Source: G963677445 sp963678275 (GTDB lineage: Bacteria; Bacteroidota; Ignavibacteria; Ignavibacteriales; Melioribacteraceae). From it: DNA of 64,000 nt. Of the stretch, positions 56,001-63,879 are shown in pieces. Position numbers and translations under genes: made by a program. The stretch lies in assembly GCA_963678275.1 (NCBI GenBank), contig OY782765.1:3162001-3226000 (forward strand), given 5' to 3'. The notes beneath the pieces are model-generated. The model was not told the origin of the DNA, searched no databases, and saw only the letters and a list, made by a program, of their open reading frames with translations. Each line of letters opens with the position of its first letter. Positions within the stretch are counted from its first letter, which is position 1.

Positions 56001-56126
56001 GAAAATCTACCCGCGGGTAATTACAACCACAGGTTCAACGCCGCGAATTTCGCCTCAGGAGTATATTTTTACCGCATTACAGTAAATGACTTTTCAGCGG
56101 TTAAGAAACTTGTGCTGATGAAATAG
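53076..56126 (+). CDS. Secreted GH13 alpha-amylase with T9SS sorting domain
   Basis: The 1016-residue protein starts at ATG 53076, since the signal peptide (about 1-23) begins there; the longer upstream frame has none. The catalytic domain (about 30-495) resembles archaeal/plant-type GH13 enzymes (DVFMQGFYWN, MGYDPYDHYDFGE). Motifs: DAVLRHM (region I), nucleophile Asp236 in GFRLDAVKS, acid/base Glu262 in AVAEYWG, and Asp335 in FAENHD. Two He_PIG-like Ig domains (about 506-592 and 595-683), a carbohydrate-binding-like domain (about 690-900, with Asp-rich DEDGDGIPDP after it) and the T9SS tail (QNYPNPFNPET at 937) follow. It degrades starch or related glucans outside the cell. Confidence 0.92.
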   Translation: MKKATIIKAVLLLSFISVQMFSQNNRLDNPKSDVFMQGFYWNSTPGGLWWDSLSVLAPRLASAGFSAVWVPNAVKGAAGSMSMGYDPYDHYDFGEFLQKGSSETRFGSREELENMIANFHDLGIQVFADAVLRHMMGGEEKIPYECIPDYNGNPIVPDSAWMKFSYPNGSGRFTKDAGSFYPNSENCWVDPLFIQIDPIFRFGEWLDHNKEKVRDSLKVWGHYLRNELGFDGFRLDAVKSISPEFMADWLNDVNSGGYAVAEYWGSQSEIGDWLNQCANVYGADVAMFDFPLRYSLQDMCNNTGGGYDMRNLDWAGLVNSGISGFNVATFAENHDMDRIGWDGSIDDGHNPIISDKQMAYAYMIFSEGRPSVFFKDYFEYGFGGKIDTLMWIRRTFIEGGTTKRDGLGPYYTHPDGSNIQDELAQDIYVARRNGGTEKPATYIVINDNAVDWLGVWVDSDYPNEVFRDYASGANDQSAQADGRVWLWAPPRGYSIYVPDTTHTINNPPVLFEVPDLLAYTNSHLEYQLNYDDVNNDPLTFDLTGNPGWLMVNDQGLLYGSPAVIDTGSAEVIITISDPNNETVTDTFMVSVELNYPPVITEVPDTTVKATERYQYQVSADDPDEDELKFSLLESPGWLKIGTETGLLSGTPAIEDTGYYFCVLEVADGKGAFDSTEFNIKVIEKIDTLIATYGKPNLDGNVLMSDDDWLDDWLVVADPDTDSYWNPGEPKDNEVIKLFFTWDSDSLYVGVDYICNDDYNTMMLYLDAGIEGGITDFSSAGGFNGHHAKNFRFRQDDGVDFYFADYYIQDPNFYRVDSNASTDITERINAFRGENARGMEAAISWDDIYGLGAGLIPENVKLKMVGLIAGGFDYGGGDSAPDNPDVDGDIGPDSLIYLGEITPDEDGDGIPDPTIFITTRVEEIFTDVIPQNYILNQNYPNPFNPETTISFGIPESGKVNLSIYDILGRKVAELVNENLPAGNYNHRFNAANFASGVYFYRITVNDFSAVKKLVLMK

Positions 56127-56144
56127 AAGAATTGTAGTTTTATA

Positions 56145-56172
56145 GTAGAGACGCAAAATTTTGCGTCTCTAC
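56145..56172. terminator. Perfect 28-bp palindrome, likely terminator of the amylase gene
   Basis: A perfect palindrome centred between 56158 and 56159 (GTAGAGACGCAAAA and its complement) starts 19 bp after the amylase stop codon and is followed by AATTTTCT. The T run is short. It may be a dispersed repeat used as a terminator. Confidence 0.6.
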
Positions 56173-56654
56173 AATTTTCTATTTCACGGCATATATTTCA
56201 ACACTTCTGCCAATATTCTTAATCGATTATCTCAGCAGCCCCGGAACAAACTTAAAACCATTCGGTAGCCATTATAAACTTTTGCCCATCTATAGCCTCG
56301 TCTGTTGGCGAAGGTGGGCTATATTCACAATTCATTATTGATAATTCCAGAACTCCTAACGCTTATTATACTATATTTTTGTAACTTCATATACCAAGGC
56401 TCAAATCAACCATTTTTTTGCGATTTAATTTCCTTCCCTTAAGATTTTAAGGAGATGTTGGGAGGGGTTTGATCTACCTATAGATTGGGCTTATCCGGAC
56501 AAAAGTCTATATATTCGTAAAAAAATGGTGGGCGTTTTCTCTCAAAAATAATCTTTTTTCCTGGAGGTTATTTACAATCTCTTTGTAGAAGGATAAACTT
56601 TTTAAGTAAATTACCTGATAACAATATTTATTTACTAATTTGAGAAGGCGCCAA
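56173..56654. repeat. Gene-free spacer with repeat fragments
   Basis: No gene is present. CCAGAACTCCTAACG near 56347 resembles the terminal inverted repeat of the TIR elements but no partner end was found. The block at 56440-56510 (CCTTAAGATTTTAAGGAGAT, then GAGGGGTTTGATCTACC) matches 43198-43290. Confidence 0.5.
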
Positions 56655-58067
56655 ATGACAGAAAATGAGCTACTGAATGTTATTAAAAAAGGGGAAGGAA
56701 TAAATATTGAGTTTAAGACTTGCAGTGAGAAGCTCCCCCAAAGTCTCTTCGAAACAGTTTGCTCTTTTTTAAATACAAAAGGAGGAATGATTTTTCTTGG
56801 GATATCGGATAATGGTGATATTACCGGAATAGATATGACAAAAGTTAGCAAACTGAAAAAGGATATCGCAAACCTCGCTAACAATGCACAAAAACTATCG
56901 CCTTCTATATATATTCCAATAAATGAATATAAAGTTAAAAATAAGATTATATTGGTTTTGGAAATCTATGAGAGTTCACAAGTTCATACCACCAATAATA
57001 TTATTTATATAAGAAATACAGATGGAGATTTCAAAACCGCGAATCCTGTTCAAATAGCAAAGATCGTTAACCGCAAACAAACTTACCACACTGAGCAGAA
57101 AATATTCCAGCAGGTAGAATTTCATGATTTCCAAACTGAACTTATCGAAAAAGCAAAACGATTAATAAGACAAAACAATCCGGGGAACCATCTCTGGGAA
57201 CTAAATAACCAGGAATTTCTAAAGCGCATTGGTTTTTATACTCGCAATGAAGAAAATAAGCATGGTTATACTTTAGCGGCTATACTTTTCTTTGCTTCCG
57301 ATAGCCTGATCCAAACCCTATTACCAAATTATAAATTTGAGATTTTAATTAATCGCGATAATATTGATCGTTATGATGATCGTTTGACGGTAAGAACGAA
57401 TCTCATTGACGCATTTGACCTTCTTATGTCATTTATAGAAAAACATATGCCCGATCCATTTTTTTTAGATGGCTCAGAAAGAATAAGTCTTCGTAGTAAA
57501 ATTTTCAGGGAGTTAATAAGCAATTTAATTTCACATAGAGAATATCTGAGCCCATTTCCGGCATCAGTTATCATTACCCGAAAAAGAATTGAATTTTCGA
57601 ATCCGAATAACCCGATAATTTTTGGAAAAATTGATCCTGAAAGTTTCACTCCCGCGGCAAAAAATCCCCTTATCAACAAGCTTATGATCCAAATGGGAAG
57701 AGCAGAAGATATTGGCTCTGGAATACGAAATGTTTCAAAATATCTCCCATACTATTTAAAAAATGCCACCGTGGATTTTTACGATGAGGATTTTTTCTCT
57801 ACTACAATTAATTATTATATCACTGTGGAAGAAACTGTGGAAGAAACTGTGGAAGAAACTGTGGAAGAAACTGTGGAAGAAACTGTGGAAATAATAATTA
57901 ATGTAATGAAAATGAATCCGAAAATTACAGTAAAAGAATTAATCGACCAGGTTGGGCTTAGCAGAAGAGGTATTGAATACCATATCGATAAACTTAAAAA
58001 ATCAGGGTTGATCCGAAGAGAAGGTCCGACGAAGGGAGGGACATGGAAGGTAATAAAAGAATTGTAA
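56655..58067 (+). CDS. AlbA_2/Schlafen-type ATP-binding regulator with VEET minisatellite and winged helix
   Basis: The 470-residue protein starts at ATG 56655 (AAGG upstream). Residues about 1-135 form an AlbA_2 (Schlafen-like) putative DNA- or RNA-binding domain (INIEFKTCSEKLPQSLFETV, then GGMIFLGISDNGDITGI). A C-terminal HATPase_c_4-like part (about 250-380) contains IFRELISNLISHREY and GRAEDIGSGIRN. Residues about 391-411 are Val-Glu-Glu-Thr repeated five times, encoded by a 12-bp DNA repeat. A winged helix (about 412-470) follows, with ITVKELIDQVGLSRRGIEYH. Such proteins are probable transcription regulators, sometimes linked to mobile elements; the target is unknown. Confidence 0.85.
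   Translation: MTENELLNVIKKGEGINIEFKTCSEKLPQSLFETVCSFLNTKGGMIFLGISDNGDITGIDMTKVSKLKKDIANLANNAQKLSPSIYIPINEYKVKNKIILVLEIYESSQVHTTNNIIYIRNTDGDFKTANPVQIAKIVNRKQTYHTEQKIFQQVEFHDFQTELIEKAKRLIRQNNPGNHLWELNNQEFLKRIGFYTRNEENKHGYTLAAILFFASDSLIQTLLPNYKFEILINRDNIDRYDDRLTVRTNLIDAFDLLMSFIEKHMPDPFFLDGSERISLRSKIFRELISNLISHREYLSPFPASVIITRKRIEFSNPNNPIIFGKIDPESFTPAAKNPLINKLMIQMGRAEDIGSGIRNVSKYLPYYLKNATVDFYDEDFFSTTINYYITVEETVEETVEETVEETVEETVEIIINVMKMNPKITVKELIDQVGLSRRGIEYHIDKLKKSGLIRREGPTKGGTWKVIKEL
57825..57890 (+). repeat. Coding 12-bp minisatellite (GTGGAAGAAACT x5.5)
   Basis: Five perfect tandem copies plus a half copy lie within the regulator gene and encode Val-Glu-Glu-Thr repeats. The unit is a multiple of three, so copy-number change keeps the frame. 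It joins the ATPase-like part to the winged helix. Confidence 0.95.
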
Positions 58068-58472
58068 ATTATAAGGATCGTTGTTTCCACTGGAATAGGG
58101 AAATATATCACACCTTTCCTTAGCCGCATCTTTTACCGGAGGGCGGCGCTTGTAATCCTGAGCGTTATAGCCCTCGCGACTGTCTGGATTGATCTGGGTT
58201 CTTTCTGGAAAGGTTATGTTCAGGATATGGTCGGACCGGCATGGCAGTATATACTGATCAGAGGTCTCTATACCGATAAAGTCAATAAAAGCCGGAAAGC
58301 TTTTTTCACCCCTGTAAAAACATTCGCCATGTTCATTATTATCAGTTTCGGAATTGAATTCGCCCAATATTATAATCTCTATGACGTCACCTGCGATCCC
58401 CTGGATTTCGCGGCATATATTTCAATTCTTCTGCCGCTATTCTTAATCGATTATTTCAGGCAACCCAAATAA
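58068..58472 (+). CDS. Membrane protein fragment without a visible start codon
   Basis: The frame opens directly after the stop of the upstream regulator and encodes about 134 residues: RRAALVILSVIALATVWIDL, then GPAWQYILIRGLY, TFAMFIIISFGIEFAQYYNLY and PLDFAAYISILLPLFLIDYF. This is the complete-looking body of a small membrane protein with three or four helices, of a type met in Bacteroidota/Chlorobi genomes, with no known function. No ATG, GTG or TTG occurs in frame before 58227, which would remove the first helix. Either a rare start is used or the 5' end was lost when the upstream gene arrived. Coordinates give the whole open frame. Confidence 0.5.
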   Translation: MIRIVVSTGIGKYITPFLSRIFYRRAALVILSVIALATVWIDLGSFWKGYVQDMVGPAWQYILIRGLYTDKVNKSRKAFFTPVKTFAMFIIISFGIEFAQYYNLYDVTCDPLDFAAYISILLPLFLIDYFRQPK

Positions 58473-58529
58473 ATCCCAAAACCTGATCAATTCAATTCAT
58501 AATTCATCATTCATAATTCACAATTCTTG

Positions 58530-59282
58530 TCAAATTTCCTCATAATAATCTTTTGGCAGCCAGCCTACTTTGCCATCGGCGAGTTTAATTCTGGCCCAGT
58601 TGTTTAGCTGGTCTTCCACACGGAATTTCACCCCTTCATGAATAACAAAAACATCGTTGCTTTTTTCATCGGGGCTTACTTTCGCCGAGACCGTTTCAGC
58701 GAGCAGCACTCCGAAGCTGCTCCCCTCTTCCTTACTGATTTTGGAATAGAGACATACTGAGGTAAATATAAAAAAGCCGAGGGAAAACGATACGAATACC
58801 AGAGACCACTGTCTGGCGAGGTAATTTTTGAGGATAAACCAGGCTCCTGCGGCAATAAGAAACAGAATAAAAATAAAAACCACAACCGCGGCCCATCCCG
58901 ATATAGTTAATGAGGCGACCAGGCTGTCCCACCATCTTACAATAAATATCTGGGGCACTTCCTGAATTTTATCCACTGTGCGCGCTCTGACTATCTTAAG
59001 ATTATAGGCAATATCTTCATCATTAGGAGCAAGCTCAAGCGCTCTTTCATAGTTTAATATTGCCCTGCCCAAAATGCCCGACTTAAAATAGGCATTGCCC
59101 AGGTTATAATAGAGAGCGTCGCTTTCATAATTATTTTTTACTACTGTTTCATATTTTTCTATCGCGCCCGCGAAATCCCCATCCTGGTAAAGCTGGTTGG
59201 CTTCATTCATCAGCTCTTCCGCCTGTGAAGCGAAAAGAAGAACGGGGAATAAAAATACAATCAGATAAATACTTTTTCTCAT
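58530..59282 (-). CDS. batE: BatE: TPR and SH3-like membrane protein
   Basis: The 250-residue protein has a signal peptide, tetratricopeptide repeats (about 20-105; ALYYNLGNAYFKSGILGRAI), two transmembrane helices (about 130-152 and 160-180) and a C-terminal SH3-like domain (about 190-250; VHEGVKFRVEDQ-like pattern with NNWARIKLADGKVGWLP). This is the BatE layout, last gene of the bat operon. BatE is membrane-anchored and may bind other Bat proteins in the periplasm; its role is unproven. Its start overlaps the batD stop (ATGA). Confidence 0.85.
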   Translation of the reverse strand: MRKSIYLIVFLFPVLLFASQAEELMNEANQLYQDGDFAGAIEKYETVVKNNYESDALYYNLGNAYFKSGILGRAILNYERALELAPNDEDIAYNLKIVRARTVDKIQEVPQIFIVRWWDSLVASLTISGWAAVVVFIFILFLIAAGAWFILKNYLARQWSLVFVSFSLGFFIFTSVCLYSKISKEEGSSFGVLLAETVSAKVSPDEKSNDVFVIHEGVKFRVEDQLNNWARIKLADGKVGWLPKDYYEEI

Positions 59283-61102
59283 TTTCTCTTACCCCCGATA
59301 TTAGAATTTTCAATCTTCACAATGACGTCAAGGGTTTCCTTATACATTTCGGTTTCAGCCTCCGCCGTTCCCTGCTGAGGGGCAAAGCGGATAAATTCAC
59401 ATTTTTCGGTGATCTTTCTTATCTTTTCAATTAAACCGGCTTCAACTCCGCGGTCAGCGAGATCCGCGGCGGCTCTGTCAATGGTAAACTCTGCTTTACT
59501 GATATCCAGCTTATCTTCCAGGTAACCTGTAAGAGCGAGGTAAATTTCTGAAAAGAACTTGCCCGAGTCCCCTGTTCCCGCCGCTTTTTTTGCCGTTTTC
59601 AGTCTGTTTCTGGCCGCCTTTTCCGCTTTTTTAAATTTCTGCAGCCTGACATTGCCCGATAATTTGTCCTGCCGTTTTTTAATTCCGAGAACCGCGAGAA
59701 AGGCTATAAAAGGAACAAGCAATGCGGGCCAGAACCATCCGGGCAGTATGGAGGAACGCTCCACTTTTACCAGACCTTCAGTGGAGGTTTTAATAAATCT
59801 TATATCCTCACTCAACAGTTTTACATCCTCCTTGCTGTATCCTGTAACATTTCCGATAACCGCGTTTTTACCCGCTTTTACATTAATAGAAAATGGTTTC
59901 GAACGATGAGTAACATATTTTTTGGCAACGGGGTCAAAATAGGAAAATTCAACAGGGTTAATTTCTTTGCGTCCCGGTATTCTCGGCACAATAAGATACT
60001 CTATTCTTTTACTTCCCGCTATTTTACCTTTTCTGCTGATATTTTCACTGGTTTTGGGATCGTATACTTCAAAGCCCGGGGGCAGATCAAGCTCGGGAAG
60101 ATTAACAAGTTTCAGGTTTCCCGTTCCTGTAATATCCATCTTGATAGAAACAGCGTCATTAACTTCAACTTCATTCTCATTTATTGAAGCGTTAAAACGA
60201 AACTGACCTACCACTCCGTTGAAAGATTCCGGCGCTCCGGTTGTCGGAAGCGGTTTTGCCTTTATTTTCAGTGTATTCGATTTTGCGGTAAATTCAATTG
60301 TTTCAGTGCGTCCGAAAAAGGAATCGCTGAAAAAGTCATCAAAAAAGTCATTTCTTCCCGATCTTTTTTTAATTCTGACAGGCACATCAAGTTCAAAGGG
60401 GGTAACCTCAAGCTCTCCTGACTGCGTGGGGAAAAGGGCAACTTTTTTCAGTACAGCCGAACGGAAGCGCTGTCCGTTATACATCTCAACCGCGAAGTTA
60501 ATAGTTTTAATCTGCTCAAGGTCCTCAGCCCAGAATCCGTTATACTTCGGCATTTTTGAAATCTGGGGCGATTCAATATTGAGGCGGGTATACAATTTAT
60601 AGGTAACCGTAACCTGCTCGCCCCGGTAGACCTCCCGTCTGTCAGGGATAGCCCGGATGAAGAGATTTTGAGCGATCTCATCGTTGGAATAACCACCGGT
60701 GGTCTGACCCGATTGAGTTCTTGTTCCCGCCTGTAATATGATAAGCTTAAACGGGCGGGTGGTAAATTTCTGGTTTTTATATTTTACCGAAGCTGATCCG
60801 ACAGTATATTTCCCTGCCTTCTCAGCCTGGACAATGTAGCTATAGGTAATTGACTGCGATACCTGTCCATTGATTATCTGCATATTGGTCGAGGGATTAG
60901 GCCCGCTCAGCACTTTCACCCCTTCAAATTTGGGAGGCCTGAAATCGGAAAGATCATTCTGCCCTCCCCCTTCAAAGGAGAAATAAATGCGGAAGCGTTC
61001 ATTCTCACCAACGGTTGTTTTATCGGCGCTTGATGTGAAACTCTGCCCGAAAATAACCGGGACAGCAAATAAAATTGATATAAGTAAAAATTTTAATTTC
61101 AT
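59279..61102 (-). CDS. batD: BatD: Ig-like periplasmic protein with membrane anchor
   Basis: The 607-residue protein has a signal peptide (about 1-20), Ig-like beta domains (SSADKTTVGENERFRIYFS, PDRREVYRGEQVTVTYKLYT, EVEVNDAVSIKMDITGTGNL), a transmembrane helix (453-475; WFWPALLVPFIAFLAVLGI) and a cytoplasmic helical tail. BatD family proteins are implicated in oxidative stress or envelope homeostasis in Bacteroidota and spirochaetes, without a known biochemistry. It starts 16 bp after batC and overlaps batE by 4 bp. Confidence 0.9.
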   Translation of the reverse strand: MKLKFLLISILFAVPVIFGQSFTSSADKTTVGENERFRIYFSFEGGGQNDLSDFRPPKFEGVKVLSGPNPSTNMQIINGQVSQSITYSYIVQAEKAGKYTVGSASVKYKNQKFTTRPFKLIILQAGTRTQSGQTTGGYSNDEIAQNLFIRAIPDRREVYRGEQVTVTYKLYTRLNIESPQISKMPKYNGFWAEDLEQIKTINFAVEMYNGQRFRSAVLKKVALFPTQSGELEVTPFELDVPVRIKKRSGRNDFFDDFFSDSFFGRTETIEFTAKSNTLKIKAKPLPTTGAPESFNGVVGQFRFNASINENEVEVNDAVSIKMDITGTGNLKLVNLPELDLPPGFEVYDPKTSENISRKGKIAGSKRIEYLIVPRIPGRKEINPVEFSYFDPVAKKYVTHRSKPFSINVKAGKNAVIGNVTGYSKEDVKLLSEDIRFIKTSTEGLVKVERSSILPGWFWPALLVPFIAFLAVLGIKKRQDKLSGNVRLQKFKKAEKAARNRLKTAKKAAGTGDSGKFFSEIYLALTGYLEDKLDISKAEFTIDRAAADLADRGVEAGLIEKIRKITEKCEFIRFAPQQGTAEAETEMYKETLDVIVKIENSNIGGKRK

Positions 61103-61118
61103 GTTTTCTGCCGGTTGT

Positions 61119-61844
61119 TTACCAGTCTTTGACTTTTGGAACTACTTTGGCTTTCCTTTTTCTTAACTCTTTCTGCAGCTCGGCTTCATTATTTTTGAGA
61201 GCTTCAAGAATCCTTTCAGCCTCTTCCTTTGAAATCTGGTTCGGCTGGGGCTGCTGTTGTTGTTGCTGCTGATCCTGCTTCTGTTCCTGCTGCTGCTGTT
61301 GTTGTTGCTGTTGTTCCTGATCTTCCTTTTTATCCTGTTTTTGCTGCTGTTGATCCTGCTTATCCTGTTTATCTTTTTTATCCTGATTTTTGTTGTCCTT
61401 ATTTTGCTGCTGCTGCTGTTGCTGCTGTTGTCTCAGCGCCCAGGATAAATTATACTTGGTTTCCGTATCATCAGGATTTAATTTCAGGGAATTTATATAT
61501 GCTTTAATTCCTTCATCCAGCTTCTGCGATTTTACGAGGCTGTTGCCCATGTTGTAAAAGACTCCCGCTTTCTGACGGTCATCCTGCGCCAGGGACATCG
61601 CGCTCTGAAAAGATTTCAGGGCTTCATCATATCTGCCCTGCTTGTAATAAGCGTCTCCGAGGTTAAAGTGGCCTTCAAAAGATTCCAGATTTTTTTCCAG
61701 TCCCTTTTTGAAGTTTACTTCCGCTTCAGGAAATTTTTCCTTTTTATATTTTTCAACACCATCATTTATCAGACTCTCGGCGCTCTGACCGAAAACCAGG
61801 GTGTTCAGAAATAGGCTGAAAACTAATAATATTAGTCCCTTCAT
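61119..61844 (-). CDS. batC: BatC: TPR protein with poly-glutamine tracts
   Basis: The 241-residue protein has a signal peptide (about 1-20) and three TPRs (about 24-135; SFEGHFNLGDAYYKQGRYDEA). A low-complexity region of about 60 residues is dominated by Gln, Lys and Asp, with Gln runs at about 139-147, 178-186 and 192-198. A charged helix ends the protein (EEAERILEALKNNEAELQKEL). BatC proteins often carry such tails; this one is long. CAG and CAA are both used, which limits slippage. It overlaps batB by 4 bp. Confidence 0.85.
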   Translation of the reverse strand: MKGLILLVFSLFLNTLVFGQSAESLINDGVEKYKKEKFPEAEVNFKKGLEKNLESFEGHFNLGDAYYKQGRYDEALKSFQSAMSLAQDDRQKAGVFYNMGNSLVKSQKLDEGIKAYINSLKLNPDDTETKYNLSWALRQQQQQQQQQNKDNKNQDKKDKQDKQDQQQQKQDKKEDQEQQQQQQQQQEQKQDQQQQQQQPQPNQISKEEAERILEALKNNEAELQKELRKRKAKVVPKVKDW

Positions 61845-62881
61845 GATTCTCCCGCTCTTTCTTCAAGTTTCATGAAAAGTTTTGATCTTCTTGGTGAAAT
61901 AATCAGTTCAAGAAATATAAGTATTAATGCCGGAATAAGGAACCAGTAAAAACGGTCCTCATATTCAGTGATTTTTGTCGCGCCGAATTCCGTTTCCTCA
62001 AGTTTCGCCAGTTCATTATAAATCTGTTCCAGCTCATCGGATGTGCTTGTAGCTCTGAAATATTTGCCATTTCCTTTTTCGGCAAGGTCCTGCAGAGTTG
62101 TTTCATCAAGTTTGGTAAGCACAACATTTCCCTGCCGGTCCTTCTTGTAACCTGACTGCGCTCCCGATTTTGTATAAACAGGAATAGGCACTCCGGAAGG
62201 TGAACCCAATCCGATTGTATAAATGGAAACAGCTTTATCACTTGCTTCACTAATGGCTTTGTCGAGATCACCTTCATGATCTTCGCCGTCCGTGATAACG
62301 ATGATAGCTTTTTTGGTTTCCTCATCCTTTTTGAATGATTTCAGCGCGAGATTTATCGCCGGTCCTATAGCGGTGCCCGGCTGGGGAACAGATGAAAAAT
62401 CGACTGCCGAAAGGAAAAGATTTGCCGCGGAATAATCGGTGGTAAGAGGAAACTGTACATAAGCCTGGCCCGAAAATACAATCAGTCCTATTCTGTCCCC
62501 TTCGAGTCTTCTTATAAGTTTGGCTATCTCAAATTTTGCCTTGTCAAGACGGCTCGGTTTTATATCCTCGGCGCGCATGCTGAGTGAAACATCAAGCAGA
62601 ATATAAACATCAATTCCCACCTGTTTCACCTCTTCAACCTTTGAACCAACCTGGGGGTTGCTCAGCGCCGCTATAAGGAAAAATATTGCCGCTATCCATA
62701 ATGAAAATTTGAACCACGCTTTAAACCTGCTCCGAAAAGGGAAAAGGACTTTATGCATGACTCTTCCGGCAAAATTATCCAGCATCTTTTTCTGCGAATA
62801 CCTGCTGTATATAAAAAGGGCTATTAACACAGGCAATATCCACGCGAGATTCAGATATTCAGGGTGTGCGAATCTAAACAT
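61841..62881 (-). CDS. batB: BatB: von Willebrand factor A membrane protein
   Basis: The 346-residue protein has an N-terminal transmembrane pair (about 10-25 and 57-73), a vWA domain with the MIDAS motif DVSLS (Asp97, Ser99, Ser101), then TTDYSAA and ITDGEDHEGD, and a C-terminal transmembrane helix (FYWFLIPALILIFLELIIS). BatA and BatB are thought to form a membrane complex with an MoxR ATPase. It overlaps batA by 1 bp (TGATG) and batC by 4 bp. Confidence 0.92.
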   Translation of the reverse strand: MFRFAHPEYLNLAWILPVLIALFIYSRYSQKKMLDNFAGRVMHKVLFPFRSRFKAWFKFSLWIAAIFFLIAALSNPQVGSKVEEVKQVGIDVYILLDVSLSMRAEDIKPSRLDKAKFEIAKLIRRLEGDRIGLIVFSGQAYVQFPLTTDYSAANLFLSAVDFSSVPQPGTAIGPAINLALKSFKKDEETKKAIIVITDGEDHEGDLDKAISEASDKAVSIYTIGLGSPSGVPIPVYTKSGAQSGYKKDRQGNVVLTKLDETTLQDLAEKGNGKYFRATSTSDELEQIYNELAKLEETEFGATKITEYEDRFYWFLIPALILIFLELIISPRRSKLFMKLEERAGES

Positions 62882-63879
62882 CAGGGCAGCCTCCTCAAAT
62901 ATGTTTTTGCCAATCCAAATTCAACCAGGAGAAGTAAAAAACCGAGGCCGGCCCAGTTATAGAACAATTCTTTCGCGTGTCTGTATGATGTAATCTCAAC
63001 TCTCGTTTTTTCCAGTTTATCAATTTCGGTATAAATTGCTTCCAGTTTTTGTTTATCGGTGGCCCTGAAATATTTTGCGCCTGTAAGTTTGGCCACCTGC
63101 TGAAGAGTTTCCTCATCAATTTCAACCGGCACCATCTGGTAGGTCTTCTGTCCGAAAACATTCTGCATCGGGTAGGGAGCCTGTCCTCTCGTGCCGACTC
63201 CGACAGTATATATGCGTATGTCATATTTTTTCGCGATCTCGGCGGCGGTAATCGGGTCAATCTCACCGCTGTTGTTATTGCCATCTGTAAGAAGGATAAG
63301 AACTTTGCTTTTGGCGTCGCTGTCTTTCAGGCGGTTGATTCCGTTTGCTATCGCGGTGCCTATTGCTGTGCCATCCTCAATCATTCCGCTTTCAATTTCC
63401 CCGAGCAATCCCTGCAGCACCGAATAATCAATAGTAAGGGGACACTGCGTAAAACTCTCGCGGGCGAAAACCACCAGACCGATTTTATCGGAAGTTCTTC
63501 CGCCGACAAACCGGCTTATCACATCCTTTGCCGCTTCAAGCCGGTTGGGTTTAAAATCCTCGGCAAGCATACTTCCGGAAATATCGAGCAGCATCGCTAT
63601 ATCAATTCCTTCGGTATAAACATCCTCGCCGGTGGAAAATGTCTGGGGGCGGGCCATGGCAACTATCAGAGCTCCGAGAGCGATAATCCTTAAAATAAAA
63701 GGAAGATGATGCAGCCTTTCCCTTAAAGTCGGTTTGATATCGCTAAAAAGAGAGAGTGAGGAATAATTCATCTCAGGAGTATCTTTCCTGTGCCTTTTTA
63801 TATACCAGAAAATCAGCAGAGGCAGCAGCAGCAGAAACCAGAGAACCCACGACCAGGCGAAACTTACATCATTGAGCAT
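62881..63879 (-). CDS. batA: BatA: von Willebrand factor A membrane protein
   Basis: The 332-residue protein starts at ATG 63879, with GGAGGTGG immediately upstream. Two N-terminal transmembrane helices (about 10-27 and 60-75) precede a vWA domain with an intact MIDAS (Asp99-Ile-Ser-Gly-Ser103), TIDYSVLQG and LLTDGNNNSGEIDP. A C-terminal transmembrane helix follows. It is the first complete bat gene. The upstream gene at 63869-64000 overlaps it by 11 bp, so the operon extends beyond the window. Confidence 0.92.
   Translation of the reverse strand: MLNDVSFAWSWVLWFLLLLPLLIFWYIKRHRKDTPEMNYSSLSLFSDIKPTLRERLHHLPFILRIIALGALIVAMARPQTFSTGEDVYTEGIDIAMLLDISGSMLAEDFKPNRLEAAKDVISRFVGGRTSDKIGLVVFARESFTQCPLTIDYSVLQGLLGEIESGMIEDGTAIGTAIANGINRLKDSDAKSKVLILLTDGNNNSGEIDPITAAEIAKKYDIRIYTVGVGTRGQAPYPMQNVFGQKTYQMVPVEIDEETLQQVAKLTGAKYFRATDKQKLEAIYTEIDKLEKTRVEITSYRHAKELFYNWAGLGFLLLLVEFGLAKTYLRRLP

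Noticed and set aside
61229..61507. Long Leu/Val-rich plus-strand frames opposite batC resembling membrane proteins
   Set aside because: They are the antisense reading of the Gln-rich tract of batC, which has strong operon context on the minus strand.
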